The notes under the pieces are model-generated. The model searched no databases. It was not told where the DNA came from and saw nothing but the letters and a program-made list of their open reading frames with translations. From positions 116,797 through 180,796 of the forward strand of contig JAMPAC010000002.1 in NCBI GenBank assembly GCA_023667395.1: a stretch of DNA of 64,000 nucleotides, written 5' to 3'. Source of the DNA: Blautia sp. Lineage in GTDB: Bacteria > Bacillota > Clostridia > Lachnospirales > Lachnospiraceae. A program made the translations under genes and the position numbers. Every line of letters begins with the position of its first letter. Within the stretch, counting starts at the first letter, position 1. This document shows, one piece after another, positions 1 to 8,675 of the stretch.

Positions 1-74
1 ATCCTGTTTCTGCCCTGTTCAAAGCGTTTTGTGGTGTTTTTAAGCAGCGGCAAAGCTGCTGTGTCAGACCACAT
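1..74 (-). CDS. 5' end of an unidentified minus-strand gene (partial)
   Basis: Reading the minus strand, an ATG at 74-72 opens a frame that stays open to the window edge, beginning MWSDTAALPLLKNTTKRF. A purine-rich AAAGGAGA stretch (complement of about 85-92) lies roughly 10 bases upstream. I do not recognise the protein; only 24 codons are visible, so this could be a chance frame. If real, it is divergent from the glycan locus and shares the upstream region holding the palindrome at 145-180. Confidence 0.25.
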   Translation of the reverse strand, partial: MWSDTAALPLLKNTTKRFEQGRNR

Positions 75-144
75 CGTATGCGTTTCTCCTTTAATCTCAG
101 TGTGAAGTTTCTGTAATTACTGTTCATGGGAATTCTCCGTTTGA

Positions 145-180
145 TTCATAGAGTTAATTGTGCACGGTTAACTCTATGAA
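145..180. promoter_or_regulatory. Perfect 13-bp inverted repeat with operator-like core (site A)
   Basis: Bases 145-157 (TTCATAGAGTTAA) are exactly complementary to 168-180, with a 10-base spacer. The core 153-172, GTTAATTGTGCACGGTTAAC, matches the site at 50867-50886 in 17 of 20 positions and resembles sites at 46509-46528 and 48882-48901, all in front of XRE regulator genes. There is no T-run after the stem, so an operator is more likely than a terminator. Inference: a binding site for the XRE regulators of this window, placed in front of the first gene of the glycan locus. Confidence 0.55.
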
Positions 181-255
181 ACGATAGCACCAGAAATTCA
201 GTGTTTTAGCATCTGTTTATGGCAAAAGTTCTGGATTTTATATTTCAGTTTCTCG

Positions 256-284
256 TTGTAATATGGCAGGATGCGTGGTAAACT
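256..284 (+). promoter_or_regulatory. Candidate sigma-A promoter for the sugar transferase
   Basis: TTGTAA (256-261), 17 bases, TAAACT (279-284). It lies about 55 bases upstream of the start at 340 and downstream of palindrome A. The hexamers are moderate matches, so this is tentative. Confidence 0.35.
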
Positions 285-339
285 AAAGAAATGGGAAGAA
301 ATGTTGCCTGCAAGCGATATCATATTTTGAGGAATGCCT

Positions 340-945
340 ATGTACACAACCATAAAGAGTATCATAGACAGAGTTTTGGCAGTGACAGGTCTGATCCTGT
401 TATCCCCGTTGTCCCTGTCCTTGGCCATTGCCATAAAACTGGATTCCAAAAGCCCCGTCCTAAAAGGGTGGAGATCTGCAAAACATATTTTTATATCCTG
501 AAATTCAGGACTATGCGGGTGGATACGCCGAAAGACATTCCCATTCATCTGCTCCGGAATCCTGAGCAGCATATCACCAGGGGTGGGAAAGTTCCTCCGC
601 AAGACCAGCTTGGACGAACTGCCGCAGATCATAAATATCATCAAGGGAGACATGGGCATTGTGGGATCCAGGCCGGCTCTGTGGAACCAATATGACCTGA
701 TCGCGGAACGGGACAAGTATGGGGCAAACGATATCCTGCCGGGGCTCACCGGCTGGGCGCAGATCAATGGCAGGGATGAGCTTCCCATAGAGGTGAAAGC
801 GAAACTGGATGGCGATTATGTGTGGAAAATGGGGTTGGGGATGGATATACGCTGCATCCTGGGAACCGTAGTCTCCGTGCTCCGCCATGACGGCGTGGTG
901 GAAGGCGGCACAGGCGCCATGGACAAAAATGTGGGGAAATCATGA
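340..945 (+). pseudogene. Initiating sugar-phosphate transferase (bacterial sugar transferase family), two frameshifts
   Basis: These enzymes (Pfam Bac_transf, WbaP/WecA-functional class) transfer a sugar phosphate to undecaprenyl phosphate and so start glycan synthesis. The ATG at 340 follows GAGG at 329-332. The N-terminal hydrophobic helix (residues about 9-27, VLAVTGLILLSPLSLSLAIA) and SPVL are in the first frame. Around 455 roughly ten bases seem to be missing compared with the usual GPVLFKQKRVG, which moves the reading to another frame that carries YFYILKFRTM and NPEQHITR. One extra G at 580-585 then returns it to the first frame for KTSLDELPQIINIIKGDMG to the stop. The usual GPRPAL reads GSRPAL. 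The net change is a multiple of three, but about 40 codons are out of frame, so the gene is most likely dead. Its stop overlaps the next start (ATGA). Confidence 0.8.
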
Positions 946-1829
946 TGAAAAAAGTGCTGATCACAGGCGCCAACAGCTATATAGGCACCTCCTTTGAAAA
1001 CTGGATAAAAGAAAACTGCGGCGAGATTGCCATCGATACATGGGATATGAAGGGCGATGCATGGAAAGAAAAGTCCTTTCATGGTTTTGACGCGGTGTTC
1101 CATGTGGCGGGGATCGCCCATGCGGACGTGGGAAAAGTTTCAGAAGAACAAAAGCAGATGTACTATAAAGTCAATTCGCAGCTGACTGTGGACTGTGCCC
1201 GGAAAGCCAAAGAAGAGGGTGTCGGGCAGTTTGTTTTCATGAGCAGCATCATCGTGTATGGAGAGAGCGCCGGAATCGGGCAGCCCAGGGTGATCGCGAA
1301 GGATACGCCTCTCGCTCCGGCCAATTTTTATGGGGACAGTAAGGTGAAAGCAGAAGAAGGCCTGCAGAAACTGGCGGACAGCCACTTCAAGGTTGTGATC
1401 CTGCGGCCTCCCATGATCTATGGCAAGGGTTCCAGGGGAAATTATCCCCTGTTGGCTAAGATGGCTCGTAAACTCCCTGTTTTTCCTGAGGTCAGGAATG
1501 AGAGGAGCATGTTATATATAGGGAATCTGTGCAAATTTATCAGCCTTATGGTCTTAAATGAAGAGGCTGGGGTCTTCTTCCCACAGAACAGGGAATATGT
1601 GAGGACCAGCGAGATGGTAACCCATATCGCCGGGGCGCACCGGAAGAAAATACATTTGACAAAGGCCTTCAATCCGATTTTGAAGTTGATGGGAAAAATG
1701 GGAGGAAAACCGGGAGGATTGGTGAACAAAGCTTTCGGCAATATGGTGTATGAAAAATCCATGAGCGAATACAAGGAAGAATATCAATTGTATGACCTGC
1801 AGGAATCTGTCCGGCTGACCGAACAATAG
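942..1829 (+). CDS. NAD-dependent epimerase/dehydratase (extended SDR)
   Basis: A 295-residue extended short-chain dehydrogenase, probably acting on a UDP-sugar in the cytoplasm. The Rossmann motif TGANSYIG is at residues 8-15, the active-site Ser region MSSIIVYG at 100-107, and the catalytic pair Y130-x3-K134 in FYGDSK. The family includes UDP-hexose 4-epimerases and 4-keto reductases that sit beside initiating transferases and supply their donor. The start overlaps the stop of the broken sugar transferase by ATGA, with an alternative ATG three bases later. The WbuB-like transferase follows after 10 bases, so the three form one unit. The exact substrate cannot be read from sequence. Confidence 0.82.
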   Translation: MMKKVLITGANSYIGTSFENWIKENCGEIAIDTWDMKGDAWKEKSFHGFDAVFHVAGIAHADVGKVSEEQKQMYYKVNSQLTVDCARKAKEEGVGQFVFMSSIIVYGESAGIGQPRVIAKDTPLAPANFYGDSKVKAEEGLQKLADSHFKVVILRPPMIYGKGSRGNYPLLAKMARKLPVFPEVRNERSMLYIGNLCKFISLMVLNEEAGVFFPQNREYVRTSEMVTHIAGAHRKKIHLTKAFNPILKLMGKMGGKPGGLVNKAFGNMVYEKSMSEYKEEYQLYDLQESVRLTEQ

Positions 1830-1839
1830 AGGTGCGATA

Positions 1840-3048
1840 ATGGGAAAACATATACTGGTCATTTCCCAGTATTTTTATCCGGAAGAGTTCCGGATAAACG
1901 ATATATGTGAGGAATGGGTAAAAAGAGGATACGAAGTCACGGTCGTGACAGGGATCCCCAATTATCCGCAGGGAAGATTCTTTGACGGATATGGGTGGGG
2001 AAAGAAGAGAAAAGAAGTCTATAAAGGCATCCGCATTGTCAGGCTGCCCATTATTCCACGGGGAGAGCGGGCAGCGACCCTGATCCTGAACTATTTTTCC
2101 TTTGTGGCATCCGGTTTTTTCTGGAAAGTTTTCACCGGGATACGGGCGGATAAGGTGTTTGTTTTTGAAGTTTCCCCCATGACCCAGGCGCTGCCGGGCG
2201 TGTGGTATGCCCGGAAACGGAAAATTCCATGTTATATCTATGTGCAGGATCTGTGGCCGGAAAATGTGGAGTTTGTTGCAGGCATCCACAACAGACGGGT
2301 CATCGGAGCCATTGATAAGATGGTGAATTATATTTACCGGAACTGTACCGGAATATTTGCCACATCGCCAAGCTTTGTGAGGAAAATTGAGGAACGGGGC
2401 AGCGCATGGAACGGGAAGAACAGTAAGGTAGTGTACTGGCCGCAGTATGCGGAAGAATTTTACCGTCCCATGGGGAAAAAAGTCCTGGAAAAAGACGCCT
2501 GCTTTCAGGTGGTTTTTACCGGAAACATAGGATATGCGCAGGGATTGGATATTCTCCCTGCCACGGCGGAAATCCTGAAAAAGAAAGGGATCGGCTGCAG
2601 ATTCATGATCGTGGGGGACGGAAGATACAGGGAGGAACTGGAGCGTGAAATCGCATCCCGAAATGTGGCTGACATGTTCCTTATGCCGGGAAGAAAGCCG
2701 CCCCGGGAGATTCCGGAAATTCTTGCGGGGAGCGATGTGGCATATATTTCCTTTGCCAACAATCTTTTATTTGAGAATACGATCCCGGCGAAACTACAGT
2801 CCTATATGGCATGCGGGATTCCCATACTGGCTTCCGCAACGGGCGAAACGAAACGGATCATTGACGAGGCACGCTGCGGCATAGCCTGTAAAATGGGGGA
2901 CTGTGTAGCGCTGGCGGAGGGGATAGAACATTTTATGGAGATGCCCTGGGAGGAACGTTCCCGGATGGGACAGAATGCGTTGGGGTATTCGGAGAGACAC
3001 TTTAATAAGAGGAAGCTGTTGGATGAGATGGAGCGGTATGTGGGGTAG
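1840..3048 (+). CDS. Glycosyltransferase family 4, WbuB-like (probable L-FucNAc transferase)
   Basis: A 402-residue GT-B enzyme. Its N-terminus (ILVISQYFYPEEFRINDI, then TGIPNYPQG) is the pattern of WbuB-type transferases, which add N-acetyl-L-fucosamine in O-antigen and capsule pathways. The C-terminal donor-binding half carries GNIGYAQGLD (about residues 228-237) and ENTIPAKLQSYMACG (about 311-325). It is preceded by AGGTGCGATA and an ATG at 1840. The enzymes that would make its donor, FnlA/B/C, lie at 51-54 kb, which supports the assignment. Specificity is inferred from family and context only. Confidence 0.82.
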   Translation: MGKHILVISQYFYPEEFRINDICEEWVKRGYEVTVVTGIPNYPQGRFFDGYGWGKKRKEVYKGIRIVRLPIIPRGERAATLILNYFSFVASGFFWKVFTGIRADKVFVFEVSPMTQALPGVWYARKRKIPCYIYVQDLWPENVEFVAGIHNRRVIGAIDKMVNYIYRNCTGIFATSPSFVRKIEERGSAWNGKNSKVVYWPQYAEEFYRPMGKKVLEKDACFQVVFTGNIGYAQGLDILPATAEILKKKGIGCRFMIVGDGRYREELEREIASRNVADMFLMPGRKPPREIPEILAGSDVAYISFANNLLFENTIPAKLQSYMACGIPILASATGETKRIIDEARCGIACKMGDCVALAEGIEHFMEMPWEERSRMGQNALGYSERHFNKRKLLDEMERYVG

Positions 3049-3110
3049 GACAATTAACTCTTTTATCTGTTGGCATTATGTTCAAGAAAGTGTATGATAA
3101 TTTAGGGGGC

Positions 3111-3127
3111 AAAGGGTTATTCCCTTT
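3111..3127 (+). terminator. Weak hairpin after the WbuB-like gene
   Basis: AAAGGG (3111-3116), a five-base loop, and CCCTTT (3122-3127), followed by only a short T stretch. It could partly end the upstream transcript before the new promoter at 3180. The stem is short, so this is uncertain. Confidence 0.3.
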
Positions 3128-3179
3128 TGTGGATGAATAGGTTAAAATTTTTAGTTTATTTTGATGAAATTGGCGTTTA

Positions 3180-3208
3180 TTGACAGAGAATAGAATGTGT
3201 GCTATAGT
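3180..3208 (+). promoter_or_regulatory. Strong sigma-A promoter for the main glycan operon
   Basis: TTGACA (3180-3185), a 17-base spacer and TATAGT (3203-3208) give a near-consensus housekeeping promoter, with the expected start about 30 bases before the ATG at 3246. It sits exactly where the base composition changes from GC-richer to AT-rich DNA, and nearly all genes after it to 20 kb are tightly spaced, so it is the likely driver of the backbone operon. Confidence 0.7.
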
Positions 3209-3245
3209 GAGATGGTTAATTCGGGGGTGTGAAAGAATAATTTAA

Positions 3246-4364
3246 ATGAAAATTCTTGAAATTAATTCCGTTTGTGGAATAGGAAGCACAGGCAGGATAG
3301 CCGTAGAGATTGCGAAAGAGTATGAACAGAGCGGAAACAAGGTGGTAATTGCATACGGAAGGGGACAGACGTCTGCGGAAGGGGAAAAATATGCATACCA
3401 TATTGGAAATGAAGTGGATGTCAGAATACATGGCATGATCTCCAGGCTTTTTGATCTGCATGGCTTTGCGTCAAAAAGGGCAACAAAGCAGTTCTTAAAA
3501 TGGGCCGACCAGTATGACCCGGATTTGCTATGGCTTCATAACATACATGGTTATTATATCAATATCGGACTTTTGTTTCAATGGATAAAAAGCAGACCAC
3601 AGATGCAGGTACAATGGACTTTGCATGATTGTTGGGCATTTACGGGACATTGTGCTCATTTTACGTTTGCGCAGTGCGGCAAGTGGAAAAAGCAATGTGA
3701 ACATTGTCCGCAAAAAAGAAGTTATCCTAAAAGCTTCCTGATAGATTGCAGTTTGAAAAACTATAATAAGAAACGGGAACTATTTTGTGGCGTAAAGAAT
3801 ATGACGCTGATCACTCCTTCCCAGTGGCTTGCAGATCTTGTGAAAGAAAGCTTTTTAGGAGAGTATCCTGTAGAAGTCAGATATAATATTGTTGATACCA
3901 CTGTATTCAAGCCAACAGACAGCAGCTTCCGACGCGATCATGGACTTGAGGGCAAGATAGTTATTCTTGGTGTGGCCAGTGTATGGAACGAACAGAAAGG
4001 CTTGCAGGACTTTATTGCATTATCCAGAATGTTAGATGAACGGTATATTATTGTGCTTATTGGGTTGAACAGCAAACAGATTAAAGCTTTGCCGGAATCC
4101 ATTATAGGTTTAGGTAAGATGAATGATATGACCCAGCTGGCGGCGGCTTATTCCGCTGCTGATTTTTTTGTAAATCCCAGCAGGGAGGAAACATTCGGAT
4201 TAACTACTGTAGAAGCGTGTGCTTGCGGGACAACAAGTATTGTATACCAAGGGAGTGCGAGTGAAGAAGTTGCAATGAAATATGGTGGGAAAACAATACC
4301 TGCAGGAGTGGAATACATTTATGAGGCAGTGACAGGAAGAAAGTATATGGCTGTGGGAGTCTGA
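3246..4364 (+). CDS. Glycosyltransferase family 4 (colanic-acid WcaC-like)
   Basis: A 372-residue GT-B glycosyltransferase. The N-terminus MKILEINSVCGIGSTGRIA and the Cys-rich stretch FTGHCAHFTFAQCGKWKKQC (about residues 134-157) are characteristic of a GT4 subgroup seen in exopolysaccharide clusters. The second domain has the nucleotide-sugar site NPSREETFGLTTVEA at about 308-322. It is the first gene after the strong promoter at 3180 and is followed after 20 bases by the EpsG-like polymerase. The acceptor and donor are unknown. Confidence 0.8.
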   Translation: MKILEINSVCGIGSTGRIAVEIAKEYEQSGNKVVIAYGRGQTSAEGEKYAYHIGNEVDVRIHGMISRLFDLHGFASKRATKQFLKWADQYDPDLLWLHNIHGYYINIGLLFQWIKSRPQMQVQWTLHDCWAFTGHCAHFTFAQCGKWKKQCEHCPQKRSYPKSFLIDCSLKNYNKKRELFCGVKNMTLITPSQWLADLVKESFLGEYPVEVRYNIVDTTVFKPTDSSFRRDHGLEGKIVILGVASVWNEQKGLQDFIALSRMLDERYIIVLIGLNSKQIKALPESIIGLGKMNDMTQLAAAYSAADFFVNPSREETFGLTTVEACACGTTSIVYQGSASEEVAMKYGGKTIPAGVEYIYEAVTGRKYMAVGV

Positions 4365-4384
4365 TTGGGAGGATTATTTATATA

Positions 4385-5470
4385 ATGTATTATATTCCTT
4401 TGCTTTTACTTATTTTTTTTTCCTGGATAGAGCAATATATAAAGGCCAGGCATAAAACGGTATTGTTTCATATTGCTTTTTGTGTGTTGCTTGCTATGTT
4501 GTGCCTGCGATATGGGCAGGGAACGGATTATTTTGGATATAGAAAAAATTTTTATATGATAGACGAGCACAATGAAGTCGGATTTGTATTTGTGGAGCAC
4601 TTGTTTCGTTATTTTAATCTTGACTTTGAGTTATTTGTTTTTGCGGTATCGGTTTTTCAAATGATTTGTATGTATAGGGCAGTTAAGATTTTCAGCCCAT
4701 ACAAATGCCTGAGTCTATTGTTGTTTTATCCAACAGTATATTTAACATATATGTTTGGTATACGTCAAGGGATTGTAATAGCTTTTTTCCTGGGATTTAT
4801 GTTGAAATGGCTGGTAGAGAAAAAATGGAAAAGGTATTTTGCTGCATGCCTGCTTGCGATGACAATACATAGTGTATCTATCGTTTTCGTTTTACCTCTG
4901 TTTTTATTGGTAAAGAAATGGGAGATTAAATATTTTTATGCAGGAATTTTTGTCGCCCTGTGGGGTGGGATTTTTATATATTTTGCTCCGCTATCGTGGT
5001 TTTCGGCTGTTGATATCGGCTCTTTTCAGTTCTATCTGGAAGAAAACCAATTTTCTGTCAGTCCGTTAGGGCTGTTGGAAAGGGTCGTAATGGTTATTAT
5101 TATAATAGTATTGTGGAATACACTTAGTGAAGAGGGTAAGGGAAATTATCCTGAGAACCGTTTAATGTATCAGATTTACTTAATCGGCTTTGCAATCTCG
5201 CTTTTATTCTTTCCGTGGTCAATACTGAGTTCCAGGTTGGCAGCAGCATTTAAGGCGGTAGAGATTATTTTAATCCCTGGTTTGATTAGACAGAATAAGA
5301 AATGGCGTCAGGTATTATTATTTTTTATCATATGTTATACCCTGTTGATGACAACCAAAAATATTATGTCCTATATTGAGCAGGGGGGCTATGAAGGCTG
5401 CAATGTTTTGACGTATCCGTATATTTCAATATTTACTAAAGAACTCATTGAACTTCGACAGGGCGGCTAA
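4385..5470 (+). CDS. EpsG-like polysaccharide polymerase, polytopic membrane protein
   Basis: A 361-residue protein made mostly of hydrophobic helices. The motif RYGQGTDYFGY (about residues 42-52) and TYMFGIRQGIVIAFF (about 121-135) match the EpsG family, which polymerises exopolysaccharide repeat units at the membrane. The early poly-T run (T9 at 4413-4421, phenylalanine codons) is ordinary for a membrane protein in AT-rich DNA. The stop overlaps the next start (TAATG). A second, unrelated polymerase/ligase candidate lies at 42355-43962. Confidence 0.78.
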   Translation: MYYIPLLLLIFFSWIEQYIKARHKTVLFHIAFCVLLAMLCLRYGQGTDYFGYRKNFYMIDEHNEVGFVFVEHLFRYFNLDFELFVFAVSVFQMICMYRAVKIFSPYKCLSLLLFYPTVYLTYMFGIRQGIVIAFFLGFMLKWLVEKKWKRYFAACLLAMTIHSVSIVFVLPLFLLVKKWEIKYFYAGIFVALWGGIFIYFAPLSWFSAVDIGSFQFYLEENQFSVSPLGLLERVVMVIIIIVLWNTLSEEGKGNYPENRLMYQIYLIGFAISLLFFPWSILSSRLAAAFKAVEIILIPGLIRQNKKWRQVLLFFIICYTLLMTTKNIMSYIEQGGYEGCNVLTYPYISIFTKELIELRQGG

Positions 5471-6624
5471 TGAGCAGGTTTGATTTTGAGGGAGAAAAGG
5501 TGAGATATATATTTTGTTGTACTATGGTACCAATAGAGTATGAGATGGAAATTGCTGACATTTCAAATGCAAGTAATAGATTTCTGCATAATTTGTGCAC
5601 TCGGCTTATGAATCTGCAGGAAATAAATATTATGTCGTATTTGGGAATCCCCGTTATGCCTGAAGTAAGAAAAAAGTTATATGATTTTTCAAAGCAGACA
5701 GGAAATTTTTTCTTGTTTTACAAATCAAGGATGATGTTGGGAGGTGTTTGGAAATATGGAAAGGCATTGCAAAAACAGCTAAGATTCTGTGATGGGGTCA
5801 TTGCGTATAATGTGTTGTATGTATGGTTGAGAGTCCCTGATTATGCAAAAAAACTGGGAAAGAAATCCATATTGATTTTAGCGGATTATTCCCCGCCAGA
5901 TTCCTATAAAAGCAAAGTGCGCAAAGCGTATGCGCATATGCAGTTAAAATCTATTCGAAAGTATGAATGTGTCATAGGGCTGTCAGAGAACGTAAAGCAA
6001 TATTTAAGGCCCACTCAAAGGTTTATGTGTATGGAGGGCGGGATAAACAGGGAAGTTTATGATTACTTTGTGAAGTATAAAACGCCTGATAAAAAGCATA
6101 TTAAGGTCATGTATGCAGGGATATTGGAAAAAGTAACAGGCATAGACTTGTTGATTCGGGCATTTGAGACGTTGTGTATGGAAAATGTGCAGCTGATTAT
6201 CAGCGGAAAAGGATCCTTGGCAGAGTGGCTCAGGGCAAAAACAGAACAAAATCAGGCAATTATTTATCTGGGATGTGTCCCCTATGAAGAATATATTTAT
6301 AATCTAAGTGAGGCAGATATATTAGTAAATCCCAGAAATATGGCTTTGTTGGAAAATGCATATAATTTTCCGTCTAAGATTATGGAGTATCTTGCAACGG
6401 GGAAACCTATTGTTTCAACAAGATTTCCAGGATGGCAGAAATATGATAGGTATATTTCTTTTTGCGGAAGTACTGTAAAGGATATACAAGAGGCTGTATT
6501 TCAAGCGGTTGAAAATATAGAAAAGTGGGATGCGGAGAAATACAGAAAGAACAGAGAGTTTGCAAAGAATTTTATTTGGGACAAGCAGGTAGAAACGATT
6601 GCAAAATTTATGGAAGAACACTAA
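5470..6624 (+). CDS. Glycosyltransferase family 4
   Basis: A 384-residue GT-B transferase. The N-terminal half is divergent (CCTMVPIEYEMEIADISNA), and the C-terminal half has the donor-site pattern YAGILEKVTGIDLL (about 214-227) and NPRN...FPSKIMEYLATGKPIV (about 287-315). The start codon overlaps the upstream stop, showing translational coupling to the polymerase. The donor is unknown. Confidence 0.78.
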   Translation: MSRFDFEGEKVRYIFCCTMVPIEYEMEIADISNASNRFLHNLCTRLMNLQEINIMSYLGIPVMPEVRKKLYDFSKQTGNFFLFYKSRMMLGGVWKYGKALQKQLRFCDGVIAYNVLYVWLRVPDYAKKLGKKSILILADYSPPDSYKSKVRKAYAHMQLKSIRKYECVIGLSENVKQYLRPTQRFMCMEGGINREVYDYFVKYKTPDKKHIKVMYAGILEKVTGIDLLIRAFETLCMENVQLIISGKGSLAEWLRAKTEQNQAIIYLGCVPYEEYIYNLSEADILVNPRNMALLENAYNFPSKIMEYLATGKPIVSTRFPGWQKYDRYISFCGSTVKDIQEAVFQAVENIEKWDAEKYRKNREFAKNFIWDKQVETIAKFMEEH

Positions 6625-6646
6625 CTGGTAAAGAAAGAAGGCTGGA

Positions 6647-7762
6647 ATGAAAATTCTTTATATTACAAATATTCCTTCTCCATATCGTGTGGCTTATTTT
6701 AATAAATTAGGAGAATTCGTTGACCTGACTGTAATATTTGAGAGAGGTGGTTCTACAGAACGGGATAGCAGCTGGCTGAATTACGAATGTAAGAATTTCC
6801 GGGAAATTATTTGCAAAGGAAAGCGAATAGGGGTAGACAGTGCTCTGTCATTGGCTCCTGTTAAACATTTAAGTAGGTATAAGTATGATTGGCTTATTTT
6901 GGGAAATGCAATGTCCGTCAGTGGTATTCTGGAAATAATATATTTGAAAATGAAGAGAATCCCTTACTGGATAGAAGGGGATGGTGCATTCCTGCCGACA
7001 GGGAGGGAAGGAGTTAAGTTTTTTATAAAAAAGTTTATATTGTCAGGGGCTAAAGGATATCTGAGCACGTGTAAAAACCATGACAAATATTACATGCATT
7101 ATGGAGTAAATAAGGAGTTGATATTCAGGTATCCATTTAGTTCGCTTATGGAAAAGGATATTTTAAAAAGCCCGGTTACAATGGACGAGAAACGTATATT
7201 GAGGGAAAAACTGGGAATGAAAGAGAAATATATTGTTGTAACGGTGGGGCAGTTTATATACCGGAAAGGTTTTGATCTGTTGGTTAAGGCGGGGGAAAAA
7301 TTAGGCAGAGAAGTAGGAATCTATTTTATAGGCGGGGAGCGGTCAGGGATTCTTGCCGACCAGGAACAGTTACATTCAATTCCTTTTCAGCTGCCGGAAG
7401 CATTAAAGGATTATTACGATGCCGCAGATGTTTTTGTATTACCCACAAGGGAAGATATATGGGGACTGGTTGTAAATGAAGCAATGGCGAGGGGGCTGCC
7501 TGTGGTTACAACCATACGGTGTAATGCGGGAGTGGAGATGATACGAAACGGTGAAAATGGGTATACTATTCCTGTGGAGAATGTTGAAGAACTTGTTTCT
7601 AAAATAACTATTGTTTTAAAAGATCCGGAACGCGAAAAAATGGGACAAACTGCGTTGGAGACTATAAGAAGATACACAATTGAAACAATGGCGGAAAGAC
7701 ATATTCGTATATTTTCGGATTTGGAATGTAAGGGTAATGAGGGCAGAAAAGATGGGATATAG
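6647..7762 (+). CDS. Glycosyltransferase family 4
   Basis: A 371-residue GT-B transferase. MKILYITNIPSPYRVAYFN at the N-terminus is the typical acceptor-side start of this GT4 group. The donor-side signature VGQFIYRKGFDLLVKA is at about 202-217, and PTREDIWGLVVNEAMARG at about 265-282 contains the conserved E-x7-E. AAGAAGG precedes the ATG. The gene end overlaps licD by about 11 bases. Confidence 0.82.
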   Translation: MKILYITNIPSPYRVAYFNKLGEFVDLTVIFERGGSTERDSSWLNYECKNFREIICKGKRIGVDSALSLAPVKHLSRYKYDWLILGNAMSVSGILEIIYLKMKRIPYWIEGDGAFLPTGREGVKFFIKKFILSGAKGYLSTCKNHDKYYMHYGVNKELIFRYPFSSLMEKDILKSPVTMDEKRILREKLGMKEKYIVVTVGQFIYRKGFDLLVKAGEKLGREVGIYFIGGERSGILADQEQLHSIPFQLPEALKDYYDAADVFVLPTREDIWGLVVNEAMARGLPVVTTIRCNAGVEMIRNGENGYTIPVENVEELVSKITIVLKDPEREKMGQTALETIRRYTIETMAERHIRIFSDLECKGNEGRKDGI

Positions 7763-8675
7763 TTATGAAGCAGAATATAGGGATGAATATTTGGTTGATG
7801 AGACGCATAAACGCATTTGGGCAATAGAAATCAACATTTTAAAAGAAATTATGCGCATTTGTGAAAAACATAATATACCTTATTTCGTTTACGGGGGAAC
7901 ACTTTTGGGGGCGGCGCGTCATAGGGGATTTATCCCCTGGGATGATGATATGGATGTCGCAATGCTTCGTAAGGACTATGAGTTGTTTCTTGAAAAGGCA
8001 GATGCAGAACTTGATCAAGGTAGATTTTGCCTGCAGAAATCAGAAGTTTATGGGGAAATCTATGAAGGGTTTTCAAGGATAAGGGATAATAATTCGACAG
8101 CTATTATTTACAGGGATAGAAATAAGCAATGTAATCATGGAATTTTTGTTGATATTTTCCCTCTGGATAATATACCTGAACAATTATGGAAACAGAAAAT
8201 ACAATTCTTAAAAATTAAGATCCTGAACGCATTGATATTTTATCATGTATACGCAGAAGAAGATTTAAATCATTTAATGTTAAAGAAACTAGTTGGCAGC
8301 ATTAGAAATGTGAAAGTCTGGAAAGGAGTAATACGTAAATTAAAAAAGGAATGTATGCGTTATAATAAATGTGGATGCAGTATTGTTGGAATATTATCAT
8401 GCGCTCCATATGATAAGACATGTTACTGGTATTTGTCAGATATTGAGCAGACTATGGATATGGAGTTTGAAGACCTTTATGTAAAAGTACCTGTGGGTTA
8501 TGACAGATGTCTTACAATAGCGTATGGGAATTGGCGTGAGTTTCCACCCGTGGAAGAAAGGGGCAAATGGCATCAGAATATATACTTTGATCCATATAAA
8601 CCTTATACAGTATATGCTGATGGTGAGAATATGGATGAGTTGTTTGAAAAGGGGGACGGTCATGTTCCAAGATAA
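7752..8675 (+). CDS. licD: LicD family phosphotransferase (phosphorylcholine transfer to glycan)
   Basis: LicD proteins move phosphocholine from CDP-choline to a sugar of a surface glycan. The family core GGTLLGAARHRGFIPWDDD is at about residues 47-65, followed by FVDIFPLDNIP. I chose the ATG at 7752 because AGGG at 7741-7744 is correctly spaced; upstream in-frame starts lie deep in the previous gene. The supply genes LicB, LicC and LicA are at 55.9-59.5 kb in the same window, so decoration with phosphocholine or a similar alcohol phosphate is a fair inference. Some LicD relatives transfer other phospho-alcohols. Confidence 0.85.
   Translation: MGYSYEAEYRDEYLVDETHKRIWAIEINILKEIMRICEKHNIPYFVYGGTLLGAARHRGFIPWDDDMDVAMLRKDYELFLEKADAELDQGRFCLQKSEVYGEIYEGFSRIRDNNSTAIIYRDRNKQCNHGIFVDIFPLDNIPEQLWKQKIQFLKIKILNALIFYHVYAEEDLNHLMLKKLVGSIRNVKVWKGVIRKLKKECMRYNKCGCSIVGILSCAPYDKTCYWYLSDIEQTMDMEFEDLYVKVPVGYDRCLTIAYGNWREFPPVEERGKWHQNIYFDPYKPYTVYADGENMDELFEKGDGHVPR

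Noticed and set aside
291-695. A + strand frame at 291-695 and minus-strand frames at 198-788 and 574-888 as genes
   Set aside because: They overlap the sugar transferase remnant; the 291 frame only contains its frameshifted middle section.
4413-4421. T9 run in the EpsG-like gene, as well as A8-A9 runs at 22921-22930 and 39525-39533, as further phase switches
   Set aside because: Runs of A or T this long are expected in AT-rich membrane or coding sequence, the genes are intact, and there is no pattern by gene class.
5393-5398. G6 runs (5393, 39172) and C6 at 24079 as contingency tracts
   Set aside because: Six-base runs are not rare enough to call; they may be weakly unstable but I cannot support it.
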